Origin: Desulfosporosinus fructosivorans
GTDB taxonomy: Bacteria; Bacillota; Desulfitobacteriia; Desulfitobacteriales; Desulfitobacteriaceae
DNA: 64,000 nt
Direction of reading: 5' to 3'
Assembly (NCBI RefSeq): GCF_004766045.1
Contig: NZ_SPQQ01000004.1
Coordinates: forward strand, 124,001-188,000
The translations under genes and the position numbers were made by a program. The notes beneath the pieces are model-generated. The model searched no databases, was not told the DNA's origin, and was given only the letters and a program-made list of their open reading frames with translations. This document shows, one piece after another, positions 36,086 to 43,816 of this stretch (position 1 is its first letter; every line of letters starts with the position of its first letter).

Positions 36086-37236
36086 TAGCCCTGTCCCCCT
36101 AAATCAGCCTTCCATAGGTCATGTAAAGGCATCTTAATTAGTTGCTCTATTCTTGTCTGAATTATTTCAGCATTACTCAAGCGTTGCCTGATCTTTCCCG
36201 TCACCACTGAATCATTTTTGTGTAGCTCCAGGGGAACGGAAAATCTGGCTTGGAGTGAAATAATCTGATCGGCTAAAACAAGTTTATCCGCTAAATACAC
36301 AATTTCTTTTTCTGTTAAGAGTTGGTTAGGGTTCAGGCAAATGTCCATATGCTCTGCTACAATTGCTGCTACTTCTGGATAATTTCCTAGCATTCCTGCT
36401 CCTACTTGAGCATGCTGGGGTTCACCTTTTGCTAAGTCATGTAACAGCGCAGCTGCCCTTATTAATTCAAGGTTTAATTGACTACCAGCCCTGATTAGAT
36501 AACTACCCATGGCACAACTCAACTGAGCCACCTGCTTGCAGTGATTAATCACCTTGACTGGAGTGTTGGCCCTTTTGATTATAGCATAACATTCTTCTTC
36601 GGAGGGTACCTGGATATCGCCACAGTACTTCAGCATCTGATAGTAATCCTCTTGCGTATCCATGTCAAGCAAAATACCCGGGTCAACAACTTCGACGTTT
36701 AAGGCATCATTCTCATATTGTTCTAGCAAAGCCCTCATTCCACCCGGTTTGTTCCAGGTCAGCACGTCGTTCCGATACCGACTGGATATTAAGGGGGGAT
36801 GTCCTCTCATCCCTTTATAGGAGGGATAGATAATACCAAAATCAGTTGAGAAGAACGTGTTCTGAAGCATTTCCATGGTATACCGATTCACAATCGGGTT
36901 ATCGACGGGTAATAGAAAAAAGCCTTTAACCTCGGGGGATAAACTCTTAACCCCAGCGCAAACTGAGGAGAACATTCCATCGGAAAAATTAGGATTGACG
37001 ATCGCCTGGACCCCTAGTCTATCTAAGACAGGCAACAATTCGTTTGCCCGATGCCCAACTACCACACGTATATCCCTGATTCCACTAGCCCGGAAACTGT
37101 GTACAGCCTGTTCTAATACGGTACTCCCACCTAGCGATAAAAGTGGCTTAAAACGTTTCATTCGAAAAGAATATCCTGCGGCAACAATGATTGCTGCTAA
37201 TAAATCGCTACCCTGTTTGTTTTCTTTATTAGCCAC
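36085..37236 (-). CDS. MobA-like nucleotidyltransferase fused to an HD domain
   Basis: This 383-residue fusion has an N-terminal MocA/MobA-type NTP transferase (IIVAAGYSFRMKRFKPLL, residues ~15-32; FFLLPVDNPIV near 100) and a C-terminal HD phosphohydrolase (AALLHDLAKGEPQHA; VAEHMDI). The first half probably attaches CMP to molybdopterin for the mop-like enzyme. The HD half might reverse or proofread that, or cleave another nucleotide. It resembles the DVU_1551-type NTP transferase of Desulfovibrio by context. GTG start, overlapping the ligase gene by 8 bp. Confidence 0.82.
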   Translation of the reverse strand: MANKENKQGSDLLAAIIVAAGYSFRMKRFKPLLSLGGSTVLEQAVHSFRASGIRDIRVVVGHRANELLPVLDRLGVQAIVNPNFSDGMFSSVCAGVKSLSPEVKGFFLLPVDNPIVNRYTMEMLQNTFFSTDFGIIYPSYKGMRGHPPLISSRYRNDVLTWNKPGGMRALLEQYENDALNVEVVDPGILLDMDTQEDYYQMLKYCGDIQVPSEEECYAIIKRANTPVKVINHCKQVAQLSCAMGSYLIRAGSQLNLELIRAAALLHDLAKGEPQHAQVGAGMLGNYPEVAAIVAEHMDICLNPNQLLTEKEIVYLADKLVLADQIISLQARFSVPLELHKNDSVVTGKIRQRLSNAEIIQTRIEQLIKMPLHDLWKADLGGQG

Positions 37237-38581
37237 ACTCCGACACCCCTCTCTTGTCTTGAATCTGTCGTTTAGCTGTACTTTTTCTAGATATTACTCC
37301 AGAACTTGCTACAAAATAAAAAAACACCCTCAAGCGACCATTCTGCCTAGCATCCCTTACTACAGGGATTTTGTCTAATGCCTGTTGAACATTTCTTTTC
37401 GCATCCCATGAAAGAGGTTTCTTCAACTGAACATCGAGTTGTAACTGGTTTTCTTTTTCTTGCATGCCCTGGGTCATGGTTACCTCAAAGTCGAGAACAT
37501 CGTCAAATACAAACAACACCTCATCGAAATCTGCCATGGTTAGGTAATCAGTCTGGGTCAAATACACCCGATCACGTGATTTGATCAGGTCCAGTCGCTT
37601 CAATATCGTATTGCACGAACAAGGGCCTGGAATAAATCTTGACATGTCACCTGTGCGATATCGAATCAACGGCATCGCTGATCTGGTTAAAGTAGTGAAG
37701 ACAACTTCTCCTAGTTGGCCATCCACAACGAGCTGTCCCGTACTGGGATCGATGATCTCGATATAAAGGTCTGCTTCCCGAAGGTGGTAACCACAAAAGC
37801 CCTCACACTCTAGTCCACCGCCTAGCCCCATCTCAGTCATGCCATAATGATTGAACACCTTGCATCCCCACGCCCGTTTAAGTTCTTGTACAATAGCTTG
37901 AGATACATAATCTGTACTTAATAAAACGCTAGTCAAGTTCAGGGAAATTGAGCAGCCTTTGGAATCTTTATACCGAGCTAAGCCCAATACTTGAGTAGGT
38001 ATCCCAACTAAAACGTTGATATTCTCCCGTTTGATTTGCTCTAGAGTCGCCTCTTGGTTCGTAACTAGACCGTGGACAACCCCTGTCGCACCCGCGCGCT
38101 CTAGACTTAAGCGCAGTAAATCTCCGACACTACCTGGTATTTCCCCGGGTAACATTATCAAGACTTTGTCTCCGGGCTTTACCAAGGTTAACATTCCATA
38201 CTGAAAAAAATCGAGGGTCAATTCTTGATCTGCCTCAGTAAAGAACAGGCGTTTAGGTTTACCGGTTGTGCCCGAACTCTGTAACGTGACTATCCTGTTG
38301 ATATCATTTTGGGGAACGCACAAAAAATCAAGAGGGTTATCTTTTAAATCTTCTGATGTAGTAAAGGGCAGTCTGAGCATATCTTGAAAACTTGATAACT
38401 CAAGATCTAGTCCTGAGTACAAACGTGGATAGAACCGGCTTTTAGTGGATACCCAGTTAAGCGTTTCATTTAGTTTGCCCAACTGATAGTCCTCGATTTG
38501 CTTTCGGGTTAACACGCCTGAACTGTCTCCAGTAATTTTGCGCTTTACCCAAGGCTCCAGTGAGGTAGTTTTAATGCCCAA
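37229..38581 (-). CDS. AMP-dependent CoA-ligase-like adenylating enzyme (PaaK type)
   Basis: This 450-residue protein is like phenylacetate-CoA ligases: TLQSSGTTGKPKRLFFT is the P-loop, FNHYGMTEMGLGGGLEC the A5 region and YRTGDMSRFIPGPC the A8 region. The CxxxxC-type motifs in LECEGFCGYH and PGPCSCN suggest a metal site, also known in some PaaK members. It should adenylate a carboxylate. Its presence in a Mo-enzyme maturation operon is unexplained; similar genes sit in the Desulfovibrio DVU_1553 position as I recall. TTG start after GGAGGG. Confidence 0.82.
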   Translation of the reverse strand: MGIKTTSLEPWVKRKITGDSSGVLTRKQIEDYQLGKLNETLNWVSTKSRFYPRLYSGLDLELSSFQDMLRLPFTTSEDLKDNPLDFLCVPQNDINRIVTLQSSGTTGKPKRLFFTEADQELTLDFFQYGMLTLVKPGDKVLIMLPGEIPGSVGDLLRLSLERAGATGVVHGLVTNQEATLEQIKRENINVLVGIPTQVLGLARYKDSKGCSISLNLTSVLLSTDYVSQAIVQELKRAWGCKVFNHYGMTEMGLGGGLECEGFCGYHLREADLYIEIIDPSTGQLVVDGQLGEVVFTTLTRSAMPLIRYRTGDMSRFIPGPCSCNTILKRLDLIKSRDRVYLTQTDYLTMADFDEVLFVFDDVLDFEVTMTQGMQEKENQLQLDVQLKKPLSWDAKRNVQQALDKIPVVRDARQNGRLRVFFYFVASSGVISRKSTAKRQIQDKRGVSECG

Positions 38582-38584
38582 GTC

Positions 38585-39919
38585 CTATCTCTCCCTCCGA
38601 TAAATTGAGTGCCCAAACTTGTCCGTGAGGTTATAAGCACAAAAGGGAATTAACTTACCTTCCGAGCTGACCACATGAATACAACAGTTTTTTAATCGTT
38701 CAATATCGACATTCCAAACATCTTGGAAGGCCATACCGCTGATAGAAAAAGCAAAGGTTTTTAGCTGTTGGATTAAATTATCCCAAGAGTTGGCACATGG
38801 AGACTGAATCGTCAACCTATCCGCGCCAGACCACTGCCGAGCTACAAAGGTTCTAGTTTTTCTGGCCAACTCATCCGCCCGCTCTGGTCCCGTACAGCAC
38901 GAACTGTTGACAATCGGTTTCAAATTCCCATCGAATTGTCTCGTAAAATTGCCACTAAAGGAGCAGCGACCGTTGTGAGGTTTCAGGTTGGCTGCCTTAA
39001 TAAGCCCATCTGTCTGTTCTTCGATCGCTTGAATGACCTCTGGGAGGGTGATCCGATCTTGATCTGTGGGTTCTTGAGGAATTCTGCCGAAATAACTTAC
39101 GGGTTGGAAGTGAACGCCTCGGACTACAGGATGATTTTCCAAAGCGAACTTAATGATTCCACCGATATTATGGGTGTTGATACCAGGTATAAGAGTTGGT
39201 ACTAACACCACTCCAATCTCATGTTTACCACAGCACTCTATTGCTTTGGTCTTAATATCAAGGAGTCTACGTCCCCTGATTGACTGATAAATCTGGTCCT
39301 CAGTACCATCAAATTGTAAAAATACGGAGCTAAGTCCAGCATCCTTCAACCGGCTCAAATAAATGGGATCTTCAGCCAAGCGCAAACCATTCGTGTTCAG
39401 CTGGATGAAGTTAAAACCCAGTGCTCTTCCCATTTCTAGGATTTCCGGCAAGTCGTTCCTAAGGGTTGGCTCGCCTCCGGATAACTGGATATTGACAGGA
39501 CCACTAGCAGCAAGTACGTTTTTGTACCAGCCATTAATCACATCTAAGGAAGGTTCATCGAGCTCCGTTCCTGCATTGGCAAAACAAAAACGGCAGTTTA
39601 GATTACAACGCTGAGTTACCTCAATCAAAGCTGTACAGGTCGTCTTGTAATGGTCTTCACATAACCCACAATCAAAGGGGCAGCCTTTATCAACGCGCGT
39701 AAAACACTCCTTTGGTGGGGTTGGAATCGTAGGTCTGACCCATGAGTCCCATTGAGGGCTACCACGCCAAAGCAGTGTTCTATATTCCCCATGTTCAGGG
39801 CAACATTTCACCATATAAACCTGGTCCCCCTGAACCACTCTTTGAGCCAGAATTCTCTTCAAGCATTCTGGGCACAAACTCTCTGTCGTGGAAAATAAGC
39901 TTTCGTCTATTACTTCCAT
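38585..39919 (-). CDS. Radical SAM protein, TrsS-like
   Basis: This 444-residue radical SAM enzyme has an N-terminal cysteine region (SLCPECLKRIL, KCCPEHGEY), then KGCPFDCGLCEDH, the SAM cluster C-x3-C-x2-C in QRCNLNCRFCFAN (near residue 115) and LSGGEPTLRNDL. C-terminal cysteines (NSSCCTGPE, NCCIHVVS, IPFCAYN) suggest more clusters. I recall relatives named TrsS, some of them selenoproteins; here the site is cysteine and no in-frame TGA is seen. Product unknown. It probably works with the methyltransferase 12 bp upstream in the transcript. Confidence 0.8.
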   Translation of the reverse strand: MEVIDESLFSTTESLCPECLKRILAQRVVQGDQVYMVKCCPEHGEYRTLLWRGSPQWDSWVRPTIPTPPKECFTRVDKGCPFDCGLCEDHYKTTCTALIEVTQRCNLNCRFCFANAGTELDEPSLDVINGWYKNVLAASGPVNIQLSGGEPTLRNDLPEILEMGRALGFNFIQLNTNGLRLAEDPIYLSRLKDAGLSSVFLQFDGTEDQIYQSIRGRRLLDIKTKAIECCGKHEIGVVLVPTLIPGINTHNIGGIIKFALENHPVVRGVHFQPVSYFGRIPQEPTDQDRITLPEVIQAIEEQTDGLIKAANLKPHNGRCSFSGNFTRQFDGNLKPIVNSSCCTGPERADELARKTRTFVARQWSGADRLTIQSPCANSWDNLIQQLKTFAFSISGMAFQDVWNVDIERLKNCCIHVVSSEGKLIPFCAYNLTDKFGHSIYRRER

Positions 39920-39931
39920 GTATTTACCTCT

Positions 39932-40672
39932 CTAACTACAACTAGCATTTTTTCTGGCTATCAGTTGAAAATACCCCATCTTCGCTTCCTTAATCGCAGC
40001 TTGAGCCAGGCTAGCATCAACTGAACATGCAGAAGACTTAAGCCAAAACTTGGTCATAGAGCCGTGGGTCATGATTAGATTTACCGTTAGTTGGGTCAAT
40101 AGATTGGTATGATCACTCCAATTGACAATGTCGAAACCGTTTCCGACAAGCTTATCAAATAGCTTTTCCTTTGGTAACGCTCTTCTGATACATGTTTCGA
40201 AATTGAGTTCCTGTAGAGATTTGAGACCTTCAGGATTACGAGCATACACATCATTAATAACCAACCATCCACCTGGTTTGAGTACCCTGAAAATCTCTTT
40301 TAAAACTTGATCTAGGTCCTCCATTACAGACAAGGCACATTCAGCGAGCACCCCGTCCATGTGTTTAGCCGGAAAGGGTAGATCTTCTCCCAGCCCTCGA
40401 ATCAGATTTAAGCCTGGATTCTTCTTTCTCCCAGTCTCTAAGAGGGCCTCTGACGAATCTAGCCCTAAGGCCTGGAACTGGTAAAGAGAAACCAGTCGTT
40501 CGACCGTCGCACCGCTGCCGCACCCCACATCGAGCACCTTCGCGCCAGGAAGAAAATCACAGCTTTTAACGCCTAAATCTGTTAATAAAAATCCACCTGG
40601 TCTTAAAGTCTCACCTGTCGTCTGGCGCAGAAGGTCACTTTCATATAATCTGAAGACTTTGTTTTTAATCAT
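39932..40672 (-). CDS. Class I SAM-dependent methyltransferase (TrsM-like)
   Basis: This 246-residue protein has the class I methyltransferase fold: VLDVGCGSGATVERLV (motif I, residue ~46), LGLDSSEALLETGRK (motif II) and VLKPGGWLVINDVYARNP (post-motif). Residues ~95-110 (DGVLAECALSVMEDLD) fit motif IV. The substrate is unknown. It lies between the C-GCAxxG-C-C gene and the radical SAM gene, almost abutting both, so a shared pathway is likely. From memory it matches DVU_1556-family proteins. Confidence 0.8.
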   Translation of the reverse strand: MIKNKVFRLYESDLLRQTTGETLRPGGFLLTDLGVKSCDFLPGAKVLDVGCGSGATVERLVSLYQFQALGLDSSEALLETGRKKNPGLNLIRGLGEDLPFPAKHMDGVLAECALSVMEDLDQVLKEIFRVLKPGGWLVINDVYARNPEGLKSLQELNFETCIRRALPKEKLFDKLVGNGFDIVNWSDHTNLLTQLTVNLIMTHGSMTKFWLKSSACSVDASLAQAAIKEAKMGYFQLIARKNASCS

Positions 40673-41119
40673 TTAAGCCTCGTCATCTGACTCAGGGTCT
40701 TCTGAATAAGCGGCAAGAATTTCTTGAACCTTTCCATGGGCCATTGTAATAATCTTACCGCACTGTACAGGATACGCGTTTCCAACATCTAGTGGGTGGC
40801 CTAATATACCATCACAATCCAAACTACCATAAGTGTTTTCAAACCACTCTAGGAAATCATTGACTATAAGGTGTATTTTTAGGTGACCGGCTTCGCTTGG
40901 AGTTCCCTTCCCAAGGGTTAAGCCAATTAGACATACTCCACCGGTAAGGACCCCACAGGTTCTGCCCGACCTTCCTATCCCTCCACACATACCATGCATC
41001 GCTTTAATTAAGTCAGGATTTTCCTTGCCTTGTTCATCCAAACCGAGGATTAACATAATTTGACTGCAGCAAAATCCCTGAGTCGCTAATTGAAATATGC
41101 GAAAAGCATCGACTGCCAT
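40673..41119 (-). CDS. C-GCAxxG-C-C family protein
   Basis: This 148-residue protein has the family's spaced Cys/Gly pattern: QGFCCSQIML near residue 15, then GMCGGIGRSGRTCGVLTGGVCLIG (given as MCGGIGRSGRTCGVL). Members are small, probably redox- or metal-binding, and common in anaerobes. The start at 41119 (MAVDAF) follows GGGGGG; a longer start at 41146 overlaps the previous gene. Its function in the operon is unknown; electron transfer or cofactor holding are possible. Confidence 0.78.
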   Translation of the reverse strand: MAVDAFRIFQLATQGFCCSQIMLILGLDEQGKENPDLIKAMHGMCGGIGRSGRTCGVLTGGVCLIGLTLGKGTPSEAGHLKIHLIVNDFLEWFENTYGSLDCDGILGHPLDVGNAYPVQCGKIITMAHGKVQEILAAYSEDPESDDEA

Positions 41120-41132
41120 CGTTTGCCCCCCT

Positions 41133-41345
41133 CTACTTATCCTCAAGGCTTTGTTCCACTTCGAACATCTTGCCTAACGCCAGTTCCTCATCAATTAACA
41201 CCAAACCACAATTTACGCATTTTAATTCCTCTACCTCGAAATCATTACCCAAGTAGGAGGCTTTGACCAAACCACGCTGCAGATCGCCTCCACATTTCCC
41301 ACATTTCCAAAGGTGCTTCTGGGTTAATTTTAGGGTGTTATTCAT
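41133..41345 (-). CDS. Small CxxC-CxxC zinc-ribbon or redox protein
   Basis: This 70-residue protein has two cysteine pairs: WKCGKCGGDL and LKCVNCGLVL, 24 residues apart, giving a zinc-ribbon or rubredoxin-like site. The tail is acidic. The start at 41345 (MNNTLKL) has GGAGG 6 nt upstream; a longer frame to 41384 would overlap the previous gene. It overlaps the big FeS-flavoprotein by 8 bp. By order it matches the DVU_1557-type redox protein. It may shuttle electrons between the flavoprotein and the radical SAM enzyme. Confidence 0.75.
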   Translation of the reverse strand: MNNTLKLTQKHLWKCGKCGGDLQRGLVKASYLGNDFEVEELKCVNCGLVLIDEELALGKMFEVEQSLEDK

Positions 41346-43641
41346 GGCTTTCCTCCACGATTTCCATGCGGTGGCTATATACATTTAGCACCACAAAGCC
41401 TTGCTCTTGTGCTTGATATTCAACCCAATAGGTCACTTTAACAGGTCGGAAATGAGCTAAACTGTGTCCATTGTCTGGATTGATGAACTTTCTTCCAGAT
41501 CGCTCAGCAAACTCTATTACTTGTTGAATATCTTCTATAAGAATACGTCGATCTTCCATAATCCCCAGAACTCTTTCATTTAATAAGAGGTTGATGGTCC
41601 GATACGCCCCTTCCTGTTCCTGTGGAGCTTCTTTCCACAGCAAATGTAATAACTTTCTTTTGAGTTTGGCCCGGTTCTCATGTCGGTAGGAAAGGCCAAC
41701 ACTCGGCTTGATGGCAGCCGCCTCAAGGTCGGTTCCAAAAATCAGATCTAACAAATGAAACGCGCGTTTACCCTTAGACGCAAAATTATCTCTGCACATA
41801 GCACAGTAGGCTACATAATCTGTTGTGCTTTCATTGATTCGATCTTCAACGATTTTCTTTGCCAATACCGGATTAGCAAAGGACGTCAATCCTCCAAAAC
41901 CACAACACTTGGTCAGTTCTTTGCTATAGGGCAATTCTTCGACTTCATAACCTAGTTTACTTAAAATGGATCGAACGGCATCATGAATGACTGGTTCATG
42001 TCTGGTCGTACAAGCATCCTGTACCGCTACTTTGCCCCCACTTGCGCTGGTACCTTGAACGGGCAAATCCAAGTTAGCCATCAATTCCCATAGAGAAATT
42101 ACCTCAGGGAACCGTTCTCTGAACATGCTGTGACAAGTGGAACAGGCTACGATCAGCTGCGGTTTGCCTAAGCCTTCCCACTGCGCAACTAAAACCTTCA
42201 TACTTTGCTGGAACAAGTCTTGATCACCAGCCCAATCAGCTGGAGCACCGCAACACCGCAACATGAGAGCTACTCCACCAGAAAGACTTTCTGTCAAATA
42301 CTCATAAACTTTTTCTACCTGTTCCGGGGATGAGGCGCTTAATTGGCATCCCGGAAAGAAAACATACTTACTGGATTTATGACCAGGTTGATGTCTGGAC
42401 AAGGCAAATTCCTCACTATTGTTAAAAGCCATATCTCGCAGGGCAAAATCGTGGGTTGAGGGGGGCATCTTCCCCTTGCTCACCATGCTTTCCCTAGTTG
42501 CTTTACAGGTCTCTCCAAGATCAAGTCCTTGAGGACATACTACGGCGCACTGCCCACAAAGACTACAGGAATTAATCATTTTATTGCCATGACGCATGCC
42601 CATGACGATCGTATCATTATTGTAGATTTGCCTTAAATATTTCTTGGGATAACTGCCGTAGTTTTCTAAATAAATACAAGCCTTCACACATTCGAGACAT
42701 TGGCAATTCAGGCATCTACCTGCTTCTAGAACAGCCTCCTCGTAGGTGTAACCCATAGTTTCGTTGCTTATCCTCACCGCCGGCAAAGGGTTAATCTCAT
42801 CAGTATTGACGTATAACTTGGTCTCAAATGTCCCTTCGGCTTCACGAGAACCTGTTAAGGAAACGCCCTGCAAATATCTATCTATGGAAACTGCAGCCAT
42901 ACGACCATCGGCAACCGAGTTAATGGGGGAATCATTACCCAAAAAAGCCCCAATAAATATTCCGGGGACCACTGTAGCACACGTGACTGGATCGGCCTGT
43001 GACTGTTCACCTAATAGCTCCAAAACATCGTTCGATTTTTTTGCAAGACCGAGATACACAACATTAAAGTCTTCTTGAAGCTTTAATAAATCCTGCCTGG
43101 TTATTACTGTGTTTAACTCTATTTGAATGTTAAGCCTGTTTAATACAGACAGTTCCTCGACAATAACCTCTGGGGGTAATTGGTGTTCTGGGAAATTCCA
43201 TAAGCTTCCGCCAAGACGATCTGTTCTCTCAAACAGACTAACCTTATATCCTTTTTTTGCTAAGTCATAAGCTGCAGTCAGACCTCTTAGTCCCGAACCA
43301 ACGACCGCAACTGTCTGACTTTTTGGGGGAATCATCCCAACCTTTGCTATCTTCGCAGGTTGATTCTGCACGCAAAACCTCTCTAGCGCAGAAATAGATA
43401 TAGTCGTTCCAACATCCTTGCGTTTACAAACATCCTCGCAAGGATGATCACAAATCCTGCCAATAATTCCGGGAAAGGGCTGTTTCTTTTGCAGTGTTGC
43501 TAAGGCACTTTTCAAGTCCTTTTTTTGAATGTCCAGCATCATTTTCCGAGCATCGACATGGATTGGACAACCTGCTGTACAGGCAGGGGGATTCTCTTGA
43601 GTACACTTATCTTCTTGTCTTTTTAATTCATCCTGATCCAT
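41338..43641 (-). CDS. FAD/Fe-S oxidoreductase with HdrD-like CCG domains
   Basis: This protein of 767 residues has four parts. First, an N-terminal GltD-like Fe-S region (NPPACTAGCPIHVDARKM; CDHPCEDVCKRK). Second, an FAD domain (VAVVGSGLRGLTAAYDLAKKGY in outline). Third, two clusters (CLNCQCLECVKACIY; CSLCGQCAVVCPQG). Fourth, a heterodisulfide-reductase-type C-terminus with CCG motifs (RCCGAPADWAG, KCCGFGGLTSF) and CSTCHSMF. It likely moves electrons between a pyridine nucleotide or ferredoxin and a disulfide, or the mop enzyme. The start at 43641 (MDQDELKR) follows GGAAGTGGG. It is the second gene of the mop operon. Confidence 0.88.
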   Translation of the reverse strand: MDQDELKRQEDKCTQENPPACTAGCPIHVDARKMMLDIQKKDLKSALATLQKKQPFPGIIGRICDHPCEDVCKRKDVGTTISISALERFCVQNQPAKIAKVGMIPPKSQTVAVVGSGLRGLTAAYDLAKKGYKVSLFERTDRLGGSLWNFPEHQLPPEVIVEELSVLNRLNIQIELNTVITRQDLLKLQEDFNVVYLGLAKKSNDVLELLGEQSQADPVTCATVVPGIFIGAFLGNDSPINSVADGRMAAVSIDRYLQGVSLTGSREAEGTFETKLYVNTDEINPLPAVRISNETMGYTYEEAVLEAGRCLNCQCLECVKACIYLENYGSYPKKYLRQIYNNDTIVMGMRHGNKMINSCSLCGQCAVVCPQGLDLGETCKATRESMVSKGKMPPSTHDFALRDMAFNNSEEFALSRHQPGHKSSKYVFFPGCQLSASSPEQVEKVYEYLTESLSGGVALMLRCCGAPADWAGDQDLFQQSMKVLVAQWEGLGKPQLIVACSTCHSMFRERFPEVISLWELMANLDLPVQGTSASGGKVAVQDACTTRHEPVIHDAVRSILSKLGYEVEELPYSKELTKCCGFGGLTSFANPVLAKKIVEDRINESTTDYVAYCAMCRDNFASKGKRAFHLLDLIFGTDLEAAAIKPSVGLSYRHENRAKLKRKLLHLLWKEAPQEQEGAYRTINLLLNERVLGIMEDRRILIEDIQQVIEFAERSGRKFINPDNGHSLAHFRPVKVTYWVEYQAQEQGFVVLNVYSHRMEIVEESHE

Positions 43642-43750
43642 CAGCAACACCCACTTCCTTAAGGTAATAAAGTAAAGAAAATTTGGTTGCGACAGCCACA
43701 GATACCGGCGCAAGCCGTTGGTTGCAATTTTCTGGCTGTTGTACGCGTTG

Positions 43751-43785
43751 GGAACCTACAATCGGCTCAGCCAATTGTAGGTTCC
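43751..43785. terminator. Intercistronic hairpin after the mop-like gene
   Basis: GGAACCTACAATCGGC pairs with GCCAATTGTAGGTTCC (one mismatch). The U-tract is on the plus strand, so on the operon strand it is more likely an mRNA stabiliser or attenuator separating abundant mop message from the accessory genes. Confidence 0.6.
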
Positions 43786-43816
43786 TCTTTTATTACGTTG
43801 TCCTAATGTGGGCCAC

